Below are positions 6,326 to 14,674 of a DNA stretch of 22,863 nt, in pieces. Source of the stretch: a virus. The notes under the pieces were generated by a model, which searched no databases, was not told where the DNA came from, and saw only the letters and a program-made list of their open reading frames with translations. The translations under genes were made by a program, and so were the position numbers. The stretch is taken from IMG/VR virus record IMGVR_UViG_3300023109_000152, positions 1 through 22,863 of that record; one strand, written 5' to 3'. Positions within the stretch are counted from its first letter, which is position 1; each line of letters starts with the position of its first letter.

Positions 6326-8602
6326 ATGGCAGATAATACTGAGTTAAAGACTAGACTTCAATTACTGAATGAAATTGAGGATAAAAATAACCGAATTGAA
6401 GCGGCCATAAAAAACTCTGCCTTAAATCAAGATTTATTAAACAGATATACAGATTTACAAAAATCTAAAAACAAAGAACTTATATCTCAATTAAAAATTG
6501 TAAACAAAACACGTTTAGAAGGATTATCACAAGCCGAATCTTCATTATCTTCAATAGGTTCAATGTACGATAATATTACTAATTTAGAAAAAGATAGAAT
6601 ACTTAACACTCTTAAAGTTGGAGATTTAACAGATACCCAATTAAAGGCATTTGATGAAATGGCATCTATAAACCAAAAGATATCTCAATTAGGTAGAGAT
6701 GATATTGCACAAAGAGCTTTATTGGTAGATGAATATAAGGAACAAGCAAAATTAGCAGGAGATTTAAATGATGAAGGAAAAGCTGTACTAGCTAACCTTA
6801 CTCAGCAAAATACGTTAGCATTAGAACATAGTTCTTTAACTAAAAAACAAAAAGAATTTCTTCAAAAACAACTTAATGTTTATGAAGGTATAAAAGATAC
6901 AATCGGTGGGATATTAGAAACTGCATCATTACTTACATCAACTGTTGGTGGGGTATTGGGTAGTGCACTTATTGGAGCTGGTGTAGCCGGAAAAAAATTA
7001 TTAGATACATCATATCAATTAGGTGGTTCACTTTTAGATACATCTAATATATCAACAACATTATTTGGAACTGTATTCGAAGATGCAGTCGGAACTACTA
7101 AATCTCTTTCAAAAGAATTTGGTGGATTAAGTGATGTATCTTTAACAACTCAATTCAGAACAAATGTAATAGCTAAGAATTTAGGTATAGGTGCATCTGA
7201 AGCAGCAGCCCTAACAGGTCAATTTGCTCGTTTAAATGATGGTTCTGCCTCAACTGCACAAAATTTAATACAACAAACTAAAAACTTAGCACAACAAAAT
7301 GGATTAGTTCCAGCTGATGTAATGGCTGATGTGGCTAATTCAGCAGAAGCGTTTGCACTATTTGGAAAAGATGGTGGTACTAACATTGCTGAAGCTGCAG
7401 TTGCTGCTGGTAAGTTGGGTGTTTCAATGTCTCAAATTAGTGGTATCGCTGATAACCTTTTAGATTTCGAATCATCTATTAATGCAGAACTTCAGTTAGG
7501 TGCTATGTTAGGTAAAAATATCAATTTAGATAGAGCCAGAGCATTAGCATATGAAGGTGACTTAGGTGGTATGGTTAGAGAAACATTATCATCATTAGGT
7601 GGTATTGAAGAATTCAATAAAATGGATGTATTCCAAAAAAGAGAAGTTGCCAAGTTATTAGGTGTATCTGCTGATGAATTCCAAAAGATGGCAGCCAACG
7701 CTGATAAATTAGGTAAAAATGGAGAAGTAATACCAACTCAATACGAAGCAACCTTAAACACTATGAAGGCGTTTGGTTCACAAATCTTTAGTGGGATTCA
7801 AGGATTAGGTAGTATGGCTGTTGCTGCTGGACAAATGGGTTTCAGCTTAAAAGATGGTTTATCATCTATGAAAGGAATGGGTGGTTTAGGTGGAAAGATT
7901 GGAAAAATATTTAGTAAAGGAGCTCCAACTATGGATGGTCCACTAACTAAGGCTGGTAAACCTGATATGAGATTTAACTCTAATAAAGGGTTAGGAAAAA
8001 TGTCTAAAGGTGGAGGAATGGGTGGAATGATGAAAGGTATGGGTGCCGGAATGAAAGGTATGGCTAAAGGCTTCGCTGCATTTGCTAATCCAGCAACTCT
8101 ATTAGGACTAGCAGCAATTACTGCAGGAATTATAGGTATTGGGTATGCATTAAGAATAGCTGCACCTGGAATTGAATCACTTGGTAAAGCAATTGGTTCT
8201 ATTGTAGAATCGATAGGTAATGCAGTAAAAACAATTATAGGTGGATTGGGTGATTTCTTTATGAAAGTAGCATCAGTAGCAACTCCAGAACTTGCATTAT
8301 CTGTTTTAGGATTAGCTGGTGGGTTTTATGCCTTGACTGGTTCATTGGCAGCATTTGCAATTGCTGGAATAGCCGCAATACCTGCTATGTTAGCAGTTAG
8401 TGCTTTTGGAGCAGCAAGTGGACTTTTAGATTTAGGTGGAGATAGTGGTAGTAGTGGGGATTCTGATTTAATAAATGAAATTAAAGGATTAAGAGATGAT
8501 TTAATTAGTGGTAAAGTTGGAGTTTATTTAGATGGAAAAAAAGTAGCTGCTTCGGTTGCTAGAGTTTCAAACGCTAATTCATTTAACTTATATAGTAATT
8601 AA
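6326..8602 (+). CDS. Tail tape measure protein
   Basis: A 758-residue protein with the usual build of a tape measure protein. The first 200 or so residues are charged and helical (coiled-coil-like). The middle is Ala/Gly-rich. A Met/Gly/Lys-rich low-complexity block sits at about residues 559-582. Two hydrophobic segments follow, at about 583-612 and 655-705. The end (GLRDDLISGKVGVYLDGKKV, then ASVARVSN) is typical of tape measure C-termini. It fills the tube during assembly, sets tail length and leaves with the DNA. At about 1.5 angstrom per residue it would give a tail near 110 nm, an estimate only. It follows the chaperone-like pair and precedes the baseplate genes, the normal order. Confidence 0.88.
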   Translation: MADNTELKTRLQLLNEIEDKNNRIEAAIKNSALNQDLLNRYTDLQKSKNKELISQLKIVNKTRLEGLSQAESSLSSIGSMYDNITNLEKDRILNTLKVGDLTDTQLKAFDEMASINQKISQLGRDDIAQRALLVDEYKEQAKLAGDLNDEGKAVLANLTQQNTLALEHSSLTKKQKEFLQKQLNVYEGIKDTIGGILETASLLTSTVGGVLGSALIGAGVAGKKLLDTSYQLGGSLLDTSNISTTLFGTVFEDAVGTTKSLSKEFGGLSDVSLTTQFRTNVIAKNLGIGASEAAALTGQFARLNDGSASTAQNLIQQTKNLAQQNGLVPADVMADVANSAEAFALFGKDGGTNIAEAAVAAGKLGVSMSQISGIADNLLDFESSINAELQLGAMLGKNINLDRARALAYEGDLGGMVRETLSSLGGIEEFNKMDVFQKREVAKLLGVSADEFQKMAANADKLGKNGEVIPTQYEATLNTMKAFGSQIFSGIQGLGSMAVAAGQMGFSLKDGLSSMKGMGGLGGKIGKIFSKGAPTMDGPLTKAGKPDMRFNSNKGLGKMSKGGGMGGMMKGMGAGMKGMAKGFAAFANPATLLGLAAITAGIIGIGYALRIAAPGIESLGKAIGSIVESIGNAVKTIIGGLGDFFMKVASVATPELALSVLGLAGGFYALTGSLAAFAIAGIAAIPAMLAVSAFGAASGLLDLGGDSGSSGDSDLINEIKGLRDDLISGKVGVYLDGKKVAASVARVSNANSFNLYSN

Positions 8603-8605
8603 ATT

Positions 8606-10432
8606 ATGCCAACATTAGAACAATTATTTAAAAATAGACAACTTCCCTCACAAGGTGGAAAGACTGCAGAAGAGGCATACGATATTAGAAATTCAAAAGA
8701 TATTCGTATTTCAGCAGCAGACCCTTTTGTGAATACAGTTGGTATGTCTTTAGCTAGATTATCCAGAAAAACAATAGGTGCTAAAGGAAGTGAAACTTTA
8801 TTAGAAGAAGAATTAACAGGTGCTAGAATTATTAGAACGGCATCAATGCCATTTATATATGGTAGTGAATTACCAAGATTAACACTTAGGAGTACTACAC
8901 TTTTGGATACAATGAGAGAAGCTTCACTCAAAGGTACTGGAGAAGCTGGAACCGTAGGTGGTGGTGGATTATTAGGTGGTCTTATCAAAAAAGGTAGAGA
9001 TGCGGTACTTAATAGTAAATTCTTAGGAATTCCACAAACAATAATACCAACCAAAGTAGTAACTGATGAAAGGATTAAGAAAATTTTAAAAAGCGGTGAA
9101 ATTCAAAAAAATTATCTACAAACTTTAAAAGATGTAAAAGATGATGGTACTGGGAAACCATTAGGTCAATTTCTAAAAGGACTTGGTGGTGGTAATATAA
9201 AAGATATAGGAAAACAAGCATTAGGTAGTGCAATAAAATTAGGAAAAGATAAGTTAAGAGGGGCATTATTTGGAGGAGCTGGTACAACTGGATTCAATGG
9301 AGCATCATTAGCAGGCCTTAAAAATACAACAACAAATTATGGTAGTATTAATAATGCTACTGGTGTAACAATTGGAAATGCTGATAAAAATGGTATAATA
9401 GATGTAAAGGGTTTAATGTATTCTAAAACATTTAATTTAAAATTACCACCAAAGGTAGAAATACCAATGTGGGGTATTGATTTAGATGGAGTTAACTCAA
9501 AGGGTACAGATACAAGAGTTGGTTTAGATAACAATAAACAAAATGACCCAAATCCTAACAAACTTGATTTTGTTGATATATCCGATGAAGGTGGTTTAGG
9601 TGGAAGATACTCAAAAGCTCTAAAAGACTTAGATACACCAAATAAGATATTATTCAGTTCAAATCCTGATAGAAAGGGTAAATCATTTGCAAGTAAGATT
9701 AAAACACCAATAACAAAGGATGATTTTATAGAAAAACGAAGAGGGATGACTCAGATATTTGATGTGGTTAATTCTCAAAATGTTTACGAAGGTGAAAGTA
9801 AAATCTTAGGTCCAAATGATAATTTAGATGATAAAGATTTTGTAACACTTAAATTTACATCTCTTGGTACAGTAAACGGAAAACTACGTTCAGCAAATTT
9901 CAGAGCAACCATAAGTGGATTATCAGAAACATTCTCCCCATCTTGGGATAGTGCTAAGTTTATCGGAAGTCCATTTAGTTATTATACATATGGTGGAATT
10001 GAAAGAAGTGTAACTTTTAATTTTAAAGTTTATTCTATGAATGCATTGGAACATAAGATTGGTTGGGATAAATTAAATTTCTTATCAGGATTGGTTTATC
10101 CAGCTGATTATTATGGAAACTCTGCCGTAAAAGCACCTATAATTAAATTTACATTAGGTGATATGTATGACAAGAAAGCAAGTTTTATTGAATCACTATC
10201 ATATAGTATTGATGATAATACCCCTTGGAATATAACTAATAAAGAAAAAACAGTATTATCTAACATATTTGGAACTGCAACTGGTACACCTGAATCAGCT
10301 GAGATAGATATGAAAGGATATCGATTACCTACAATCGTTGATGTTTCAATAACTATAAAGTTTATTGAAAATAGAAAGGAAACTGGTACGGAAGCTGGTA
10401 GAAGTTTTTATAAATTTACACCACAAAGTTAA
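8606..10432 (+). CDS. Baseplate protein, possible tail tube initiator (gp48/gp54-like)
   Basis: A 608-residue protein beginning 3 nt after the tape measure stop codon. The N-terminal 110 residues are followed by a long Gly/Lys-rich linker with low-complexity stretches (about 110-260). The C-terminal third, from about residue 410, is a compact domain: FRATISGLSETFSPSWDSAK, IGSPFSYYTYGGIERSVTFN, LNFLSGLVYPADYYG, ESLSYSIDDNTPWNI. That pattern is familiar from baseplate proteins of contractile phages that cap or initiate the tube; I cannot decide between a gp48-, gp54- or other baseplate role. It is followed by the gp53/LysM-like gene, which supports the baseplate assignment. Confidence 0.7.
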   Translation: MPTLEQLFKNRQLPSQGGKTAEEAYDIRNSKDIRISAADPFVNTVGMSLARLSRKTIGAKGSETLLEEELTGARIIRTASMPFIYGSELPRLTLRSTTLLDTMREASLKGTGEAGTVGGGGLLGGLIKKGRDAVLNSKFLGIPQTIIPTKVVTDERIKKILKSGEIQKNYLQTLKDVKDDGTGKPLGQFLKGLGGGNIKDIGKQALGSAIKLGKDKLRGALFGGAGTTGFNGASLAGLKNTTTNYGSINNATGVTIGNADKNGIIDVKGLMYSKTFNLKLPPKVEIPMWGIDLDGVNSKGTDTRVGLDNNKQNDPNPNKLDFVDISDEGGLGGRYSKALKDLDTPNKILFSSNPDRKGKSFASKIKTPITKDDFIEKRRGMTQIFDVVNSQNVYEGESKILGPNDNLDDKDFVTLKFTSLGTVNGKLRSANFRATISGLSETFSPSWDSAKFIGSPFSYYTYGGIERSVTFNFKVYSMNALEHKIGWDKLNFLSGLVYPADYYGNSAVKAPIIKFTLGDMYDKKASFIESLSYSIDDNTPWNITNKEKTVLSNIFGTATGTPESAEIDMKGYRLPTIVDVSITIKFIENRKETGTEAGRSFYKFTPQS

Positions 10433-10438
10433 TAAATT

Positions 10439-10729
10439 ATGGCAAGTAGATATCAAAATAATGAAAGCAAAAAAGTAAATGATGGAAGAACAGTATATCG
10501 TTCAAAGATATATCCTGAGATTCCATTAAGAGATGGTGATATTTATGTGGCTAGTGAAACTGGTGATAGATTAGATACACTTGCTTATCAATATTATGAT
10601 GATTCATCTCTTTGGTGGATTATAGCATCTGCTAATAATATACACAATGCCCCATTCGGTTTGAAAGATGGAACAATTTTAAGAATACCTCAGAATTTTA
10701 TAGAAATAAACAACAATTTTACAAAATAA
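10439..10729 (+). CDS. 53: gp53/LysM-like baseplate protein
   Basis: A 96-residue protein. After a basic N-terminus, it carries TGDRLDTLAYQYYDDSSLWWIIASANNI, read as a LysM-like fold: a short helix, the SLWW motif and ANNI. The end (GLKDGTILRIPQNF) is the usual second half, where a tail protein X or gp53-type domain closes. T4 gp53 is a baseplate wedge subunit; tail protein X homologues join hub and tube. It sits 6 nt after the previous gene and 3 nt before the hub-like gene. Domain type is firm; which of the two roles it fills is not settled. Confidence 0.78.
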   Translation: MASRYQNNESKKVNDGRTVYRSKIYPEIPLRDGDIYVASETGDRLDTLAYQYYDDSSLWWIIASANNIHNAPFGLKDGTILRIPQNFIEINNNFTK

Positions 10730-10732
10730 GTT

Positions 10733-12985
10733 ATGTCATCATTTCCAAATTTTTCAAATTTCCAGCAATTTGTTAGGACTGCATTAAATAACAGAAAAGG
10801 AAAGCCTGAGAAAATATCTAAGTTGAATCCTTTTGTTAGATTAGTTTCTGGTGGTACAAAAGATGGTTCGGTTGGGTTAGTTTTAGATTCAAATCCTAAT
10901 ACTAAATTATTTCAAGCAGCAGGAACTACATATGGTTCTTCTACAACATCTGGGGTAATTGGAAAAACTTGGTCTGGTGGTTCTGTTAATGCAGGAACTG
11001 GTCAAGGTTATAGACCTTCTCCTATCGTAACATCTTTGGAAGTTGATGAGGCCTCTGGTGCATTATCAAGAAAGGCAACATTTTCCATAACTTGTTTTAC
11101 TAAAGAGCAAATGGAAACCATATCTCAATATTTTTTAGAACCTGGTTTTTCTATTTTTATTGAATGGGGATGGAATACAGCTGCTGGTGTTGGTGGTATT
11201 GTAAACCCAATATCGGCATCTGCAATTGCAAAATATCAATCTTCAAGTAATAGAAATGAAAAAAGAAAAAAATCTGGTGGTGAATATGATAATTATTTGG
11301 GATTTATAACTGGTGGTTCCGTTGCTATGGATGGTGATAAATGGATTATTACTACAAATTGTACTGGATATACTGAATTACCTACTTATTTATTAACTAC
11401 TGAAACAGGAGAACAAAAAGATGGTGATATTGGTGTAATTACTACCGCAGAACCATTTGGGTTAAATTATATAGGTGAATCTAAATTTCTATCAGACCAA
11501 CGATTTATGACAATGTTTAATCAATTGCCACAAACAAGACAAACATTGGCAGTAAAAAATTTAAGAACTAAATTTTCAGCTGATAATTCATATCTTATAA
11601 ATTTTGATGAAGAAGTACAAGAAGAGTTAAATGATGAAACGGATGGATTTACTTTATTTGGTATAAATCTTAAAAAAGGAAAAATGACTGTTGGTGGAAA
11701 TAAAGTTAAATTTCCTGCAGGCACTAAAATTACAAGTTCTGAAAGATTTATAAGATTTGATGGTTTAATGGATATTATTTATGAAATAGGAATTGCTGGA
11801 TACGAATTACCAGATGGTAAAGTGATAAAATTTGAATTAGATTATAAAGATACACTATGTTCATCTTTTGAACAAATATATAGTACTGATTCATCCAAAT
11901 TATTTATACCAAATTCAAAAACTCCTAAATTTAATATATCTGCTATTACAGCAGGTAGTGGTAAACCACTAACTACAGCTGAATTAATTAATCCTGCGGA
12001 TTCAACAGTTAATAATGAAGTAGGTGGTGGTGGAAGCAATGGTAAAATAAGATTTCCAGAAAAGAATAAAAGAACATTTACAGCTACTAATGGAACCAAA
12101 ATTACAAAAGAATCAGGGCAAGCTGGGTATTTAAAAAATCTATATGTAAATTTTGATTTTGCAAAAAAAATATTAGAAACTAAAAAATTCTATTTAAAAG
12201 ATGCTATATACCAAATTCTTAATGGTATGTCATCTGCTGTGAATGGTATGTGGAATTTTCAAATAGAAGAAACAGAATGTAAACAATCGGATGGTAGTTC
12301 TCTAAATACTCTTAAAATATGGGAAACTAATTTGATTACTGATGGTATTCAAACCCCAAACTATAAATTTCAAATGATTGGAGAAAAATCCATATTTATT
12401 GATGCATCTTTTGATTTGGATATTAGTGGGGCTAAAATGAATCAAGTTATAGGTTCAAAATTAGCATCTGACAGAAAATTAAATACAGATAATGCCCCAT
12501 TGTTATTCCAAGGAGGATTAACTGATAAGTTGGGAATAAAAATAAAAGTTAAAAATGTAGATAATACAACAGGCTCTACAACTACCGACAAAGACCAGCA
12601 AGATTTGGCAGAAACAAATTTAAATATTATGTTAGGTAAGTCTCATTTTTATCCAAAAGTGAATTTACAGGATAGCTCAAATTATAGTCAAGATTTATTC
12701 GAACTTTGTTATTTAGGTGCGTTTCATGATTCAAATATATTTAGTGCTTTTAAAAGTGGTAATGATGAATTAAAAAAGAAAGAAAAGGCTTCACCACTTA
12801 TGCCCATTAATTTTTCATTTACTATACATGGTATTAGTGGTATTAGGAGGGGTGATATGTTTAAAGTAAATGGAATACCAACAATTTACGAAAATGGGTT
12901 TTTTCAAGTTCTTTCAGTAAAACATACGTTAGAAGGTATGAGTTGGAAAACCGAAGTAACTGGAGGATATAGAAACAATAAGTAA
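10733..12985 (+). CDS. Probable baseplate hub protein (gp27/gpD-like)
   Basis: A 750-residue protein. Around residues 100-150 it has PSPIVTSLEVDEASGALSRK and SQYFLEPGFSIFIEWGW, a beta-barrel-like segment found in hub proteins that contact the tube. The middle is a long variable region with Gly/Ser-rich linkers. The C-terminus (FTIHGISGIRRGDMFKVNGI, then YENGFFQVLSVKHTLEGMSW and TEVTGGYR) is the typical end of phage hub proteins related to T4 gp27 and gpD. It lies between the gp53-like gene and a small conserved gene with 1-3 nt gaps. The coding sequence is more AT-rich than the sheath gene. The hub call is moderately secure; no lysozyme domain is seen. Confidence 0.68.
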   Translation: MSSFPNFSNFQQFVRTALNNRKGKPEKISKLNPFVRLVSGGTKDGSVGLVLDSNPNTKLFQAAGTTYGSSTTSGVIGKTWSGGSVNAGTGQGYRPSPIVTSLEVDEASGALSRKATFSITCFTKEQMETISQYFLEPGFSIFIEWGWNTAAGVGGIVNPISASAIAKYQSSSNRNEKRKKSGGEYDNYLGFITGGSVAMDGDKWIITTNCTGYTELPTYLLTTETGEQKDGDIGVITTAEPFGLNYIGESKFLSDQRFMTMFNQLPQTRQTLAVKNLRTKFSADNSYLINFDEEVQEELNDETDGFTLFGINLKKGKMTVGGNKVKFPAGTKITSSERFIRFDGLMDIIYEIGIAGYELPDGKVIKFELDYKDTLCSSFEQIYSTDSSKLFIPNSKTPKFNISAITAGSGKPLTTAELINPADSTVNNEVGGGGSNGKIRFPEKNKRTFTATNGTKITKESGQAGYLKNLYVNFDFAKKILETKKFYLKDAIYQILNGMSSAVNGMWNFQIEETECKQSDGSSLNTLKIWETNLITDGIQTPNYKFQMIGEKSIFIDASFDLDISGAKMNQVIGSKLASDRKLNTDNAPLLFQGGLTDKLGIKIKVKNVDNTTGSTTTDKDQQDLAETNLNIMLGKSHFYPKVNLQDSSNYSQDLFELCYLGAFHDSNIFSAFKSGNDELKKKEKASPLMPINFSFTIHGISGIRRGDMFKVNGIPTIYENGFFQVLSVKHTLEGMSWKTEVTGGYRNNK

Positions 12986-12986
12986 T

Positions 12987-13340
12987 ATGAATATAGATAG
13001 ATATAAACAAATAGCTGGGTCTGATACTGATTTTAAAAAAATAAATATTGTATCTTTTATACCATCTCCAGAAAAAGAAGATTTTAAAAGGGGTTATATA
13101 ACACGCTACTTTTTGATAAAATCTAATGATTCTAATGGTATCATATATGAAATAAGAAAAAAATCAACATCAAAATTTTCAAACAACCCATTTTATTTGA
13201 CTGTATCTTTGGATTGGAGAATAACTGGAGACCCTATCGATATTAAGAAATCCAATATAGCATCTTTACGAATAGCATCTAAGACTATTCCTAAGATTTC
13301 ATTATACTTACCAAATCTTTTACAATTTCATAAGAAATAA
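12987..13340 (+). CDS. Conserved phage protein of the baseplate cluster, function unknown
   Basis: A 117-residue protein starting one base after the hub-like gene's stop codon. The core EDFKRGYITRYFLIKSNDSN, then GIIYEI and SLDWRITGDP, is a pattern seen in small proteins of other marine T4-like phages. It has no signal peptide or membrane segment. Its place at the end of the tightly packed tail operon points to a baseplate or tail role. The product has no function I can name. Confidence 0.7.
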   Translation: MNIDRYKQIAGSDTDFKKINIVSFIPSPEKEDFKRGYITRYFLIKSNDSNGIIYEIRKKSTSKFSNNPFYLTVSLDWRITGDPIDIKKSNIASLRIASKTIPKISLYLPNLLQFHKK

Positions 13341-13372
13341 TTTGGTTATTCCAATTATTTTTCTTATATTTG
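13341..13372 (+). promoter_or_regulatory. Bacteroidota-type promoter for the DNA polymerase gene
   Basis: TTTGG (13341-13345), exactly 19 nt, then TATATTTG (13365-13372). This is a full match to the Bacteroidota TTTG / TAnnTTTG consensus. The ATG at 13377 starts only five bases after the -7 box, so the transcript would be leaderless or nearly so. Confidence 0.8.
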
Positions 13373-13376
13373 TTAG

Positions 13377-14645
13377 ATGGTTGTAGTAGAATCTAATAAA
13401 GAGATAGAACATTTCATGCAAATGTGGGAGAATAATCCTTCCATAGTTGTACCGATATGGTGTGATTTGGAAAAACATCCAATGAACAATAACCTTGCGT
13501 TCTTATTCGTAAGGGTGGAAAAAACTGACTTTATTCTCATATACAATCATATTGATGGGAAATCTCATCATTTAGACCTCTCAACCTCCACACAACCAAA
13601 ATGGGTATGGAATAAGAAGGGTTTACTACAAACTGATACAAATATACAAAATATTTTTGATATATCCAATTATAACTTCTTTGAAGGTGGTAAAATTATA
13701 CCCGATGAGGTACAAAATCAATCATTTATATCACATTATACCCGAATGGGTATACGAGAGAATTTAGGAAAGATAGCACCTTTGATGAAATGGAGTGAGT
13801 ATCTTAAATCATTTATAAGTAAGTTTAATCTTCCTACTCCTTCTAAAAGTTGGATTGATGATACGATGATTCCCCTTCTCTCAGATATAGAACGTTTTGG
13901 GGTTCGGGTCGATGAGAAAAAATTTATTGATAGGTATCCTCAAGCTACTAAACATCTTAAAGATAACATTCTTTATACCGAATACAACCCATACACCATT
14001 ACATCCCGTCCATCTAATAGGTTTGGTGGAATCAATTTCTCAGCTTTGAATAAGAAAGATGGAACGAGAGAAGTATTTATCCCAAAAGAGAATCACATAT
14101 TCCTTCAAATGGATTATGATGCATATCACCCCCGTATCATTGGTAAGTTGATTAAATACGATTTACCCGATACATCGGTACACCAATGGTTAGCTGACCA
14201 ATACGAAGTTGAGTATGGTGAGGGTAAAGGAATTACATTCCAATTACTATATGGTGGTATACCTGAGGAGTTTGACTCTATTCCTTATTATAAGAAGGTT
14301 AGAGAGTTTATTGAGAAATTATGGAGTAAGAGTAGTGAAGTGGGATATCTTCAAACACAACATAGGAGAATCCCTCTGAGTAGTATAGAAGGATTGAATC
14401 CGCAGAAGTTATTTAATTATTTACTACAAGCGACTGAAACTGAGTTAAATATGGGTATAATGAAAAAAGTTGTAGAGTTTATTAAAGAAACAAAAATTGA
14501 ACTTACTCTTTATACTTATGATTCATTCTTATTTAGTTATCCATCTGATACTCCTAAAGAACATGCTCTAAAACTGAAAGAGATAGTAGAATCGTTTGGG
14601 TTTCCTATAAACGCTGATTGGGGAACGGATTACTCAAAAATTTAA
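13377..14645 (+). CDS. Compact family A DNA polymerase
   Basis: A 422-residue protein. Motif A is DYDAYHPR at residues 246-253, with catalytic Asp246 and the conserved Arg253. Motif B has K284, F288, Y292 and G293 in the K-xxx-F-xxx-YG spacing. Motif C is YDS with Asp382. Upstream are the entry signature ERFGVRVD (ending at 179) and TSRPSN (209-214), equivalent to TGRLSS of Pol I. Only about 30 residues separate these two, where Pol I has a thumb of roughly 100, so the thumb seems almost absent. The N-terminal 150 residues (PIWCDLEKHP, FILIYNH) may be a worn exonuclease-like fold. It likely replicates phage DNA, and lies between tail genes behind its own host-type promoter. The motif A Glu (steric gate) is His251. 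Confidence 0.85.
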   Translation: MVVVESNKEIEHFMQMWENNPSIVVPIWCDLEKHPMNNNLAFLFVRVEKTDFILIYNHIDGKSHHLDLSTSTQPKWVWNKKGLLQTDTNIQNIFDISNYNFFEGGKIIPDEVQNQSFISHYTRMGIRENLGKIAPLMKWSEYLKSFISKFNLPTPSKSWIDDTMIPLLSDIERFGVRVDEKKFIDRYPQATKHLKDNILYTEYNPYTITSRPSNRFGGINFSALNKKDGTREVFIPKENHIFLQMDYDAYHPRIIGKLIKYDLPDTSVHQWLADQYEVEYGEGKGITFQLLYGGIPEEFDSIPYYKKVREFIEKLWSKSSEVGYLQTQHRRIPLSSIEGLNPQKLFNYLLQATETELNMGIMKKVVEFIKETKIELTLYTYDSFLFSYPSDTPKEHALKLKEIVESFGFPINADWGTDYSKI

Positions 14646-14655
14646 TATTTATAGG
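14644..14655 (+). promoter_or_regulatory. Candidate late promoter motif (AATATTTATAGG)
   Basis: It overlaps the polymerase stop codon and lies 19 nt before the ATG at 14675. The AATATTTATAGG core matches the motif at 16626-16636 almost fully. It suggests that the downstream gene is transcribed apart from the polymerase. Confidence 0.55.
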
Positions 14656-14674
14656 ATATAGGAAGAATTACACT

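Noticed and set aside
8599-9054. A 151-codon open frame on the minus strand
   Set aside because: It lies fully within the + strand baseplate gene, has a Pro/Leu/Ser-rich composition typical of an antisense shadow, and no promoter or leader of its own.
14618-14674. Upstream ATG at 14618 for the 642-residue protein
   Set aside because: It lies within the polymerase gene and upstream of the AATATTTATAGG motif; ATG 14675 gives a natural helical N-terminus.
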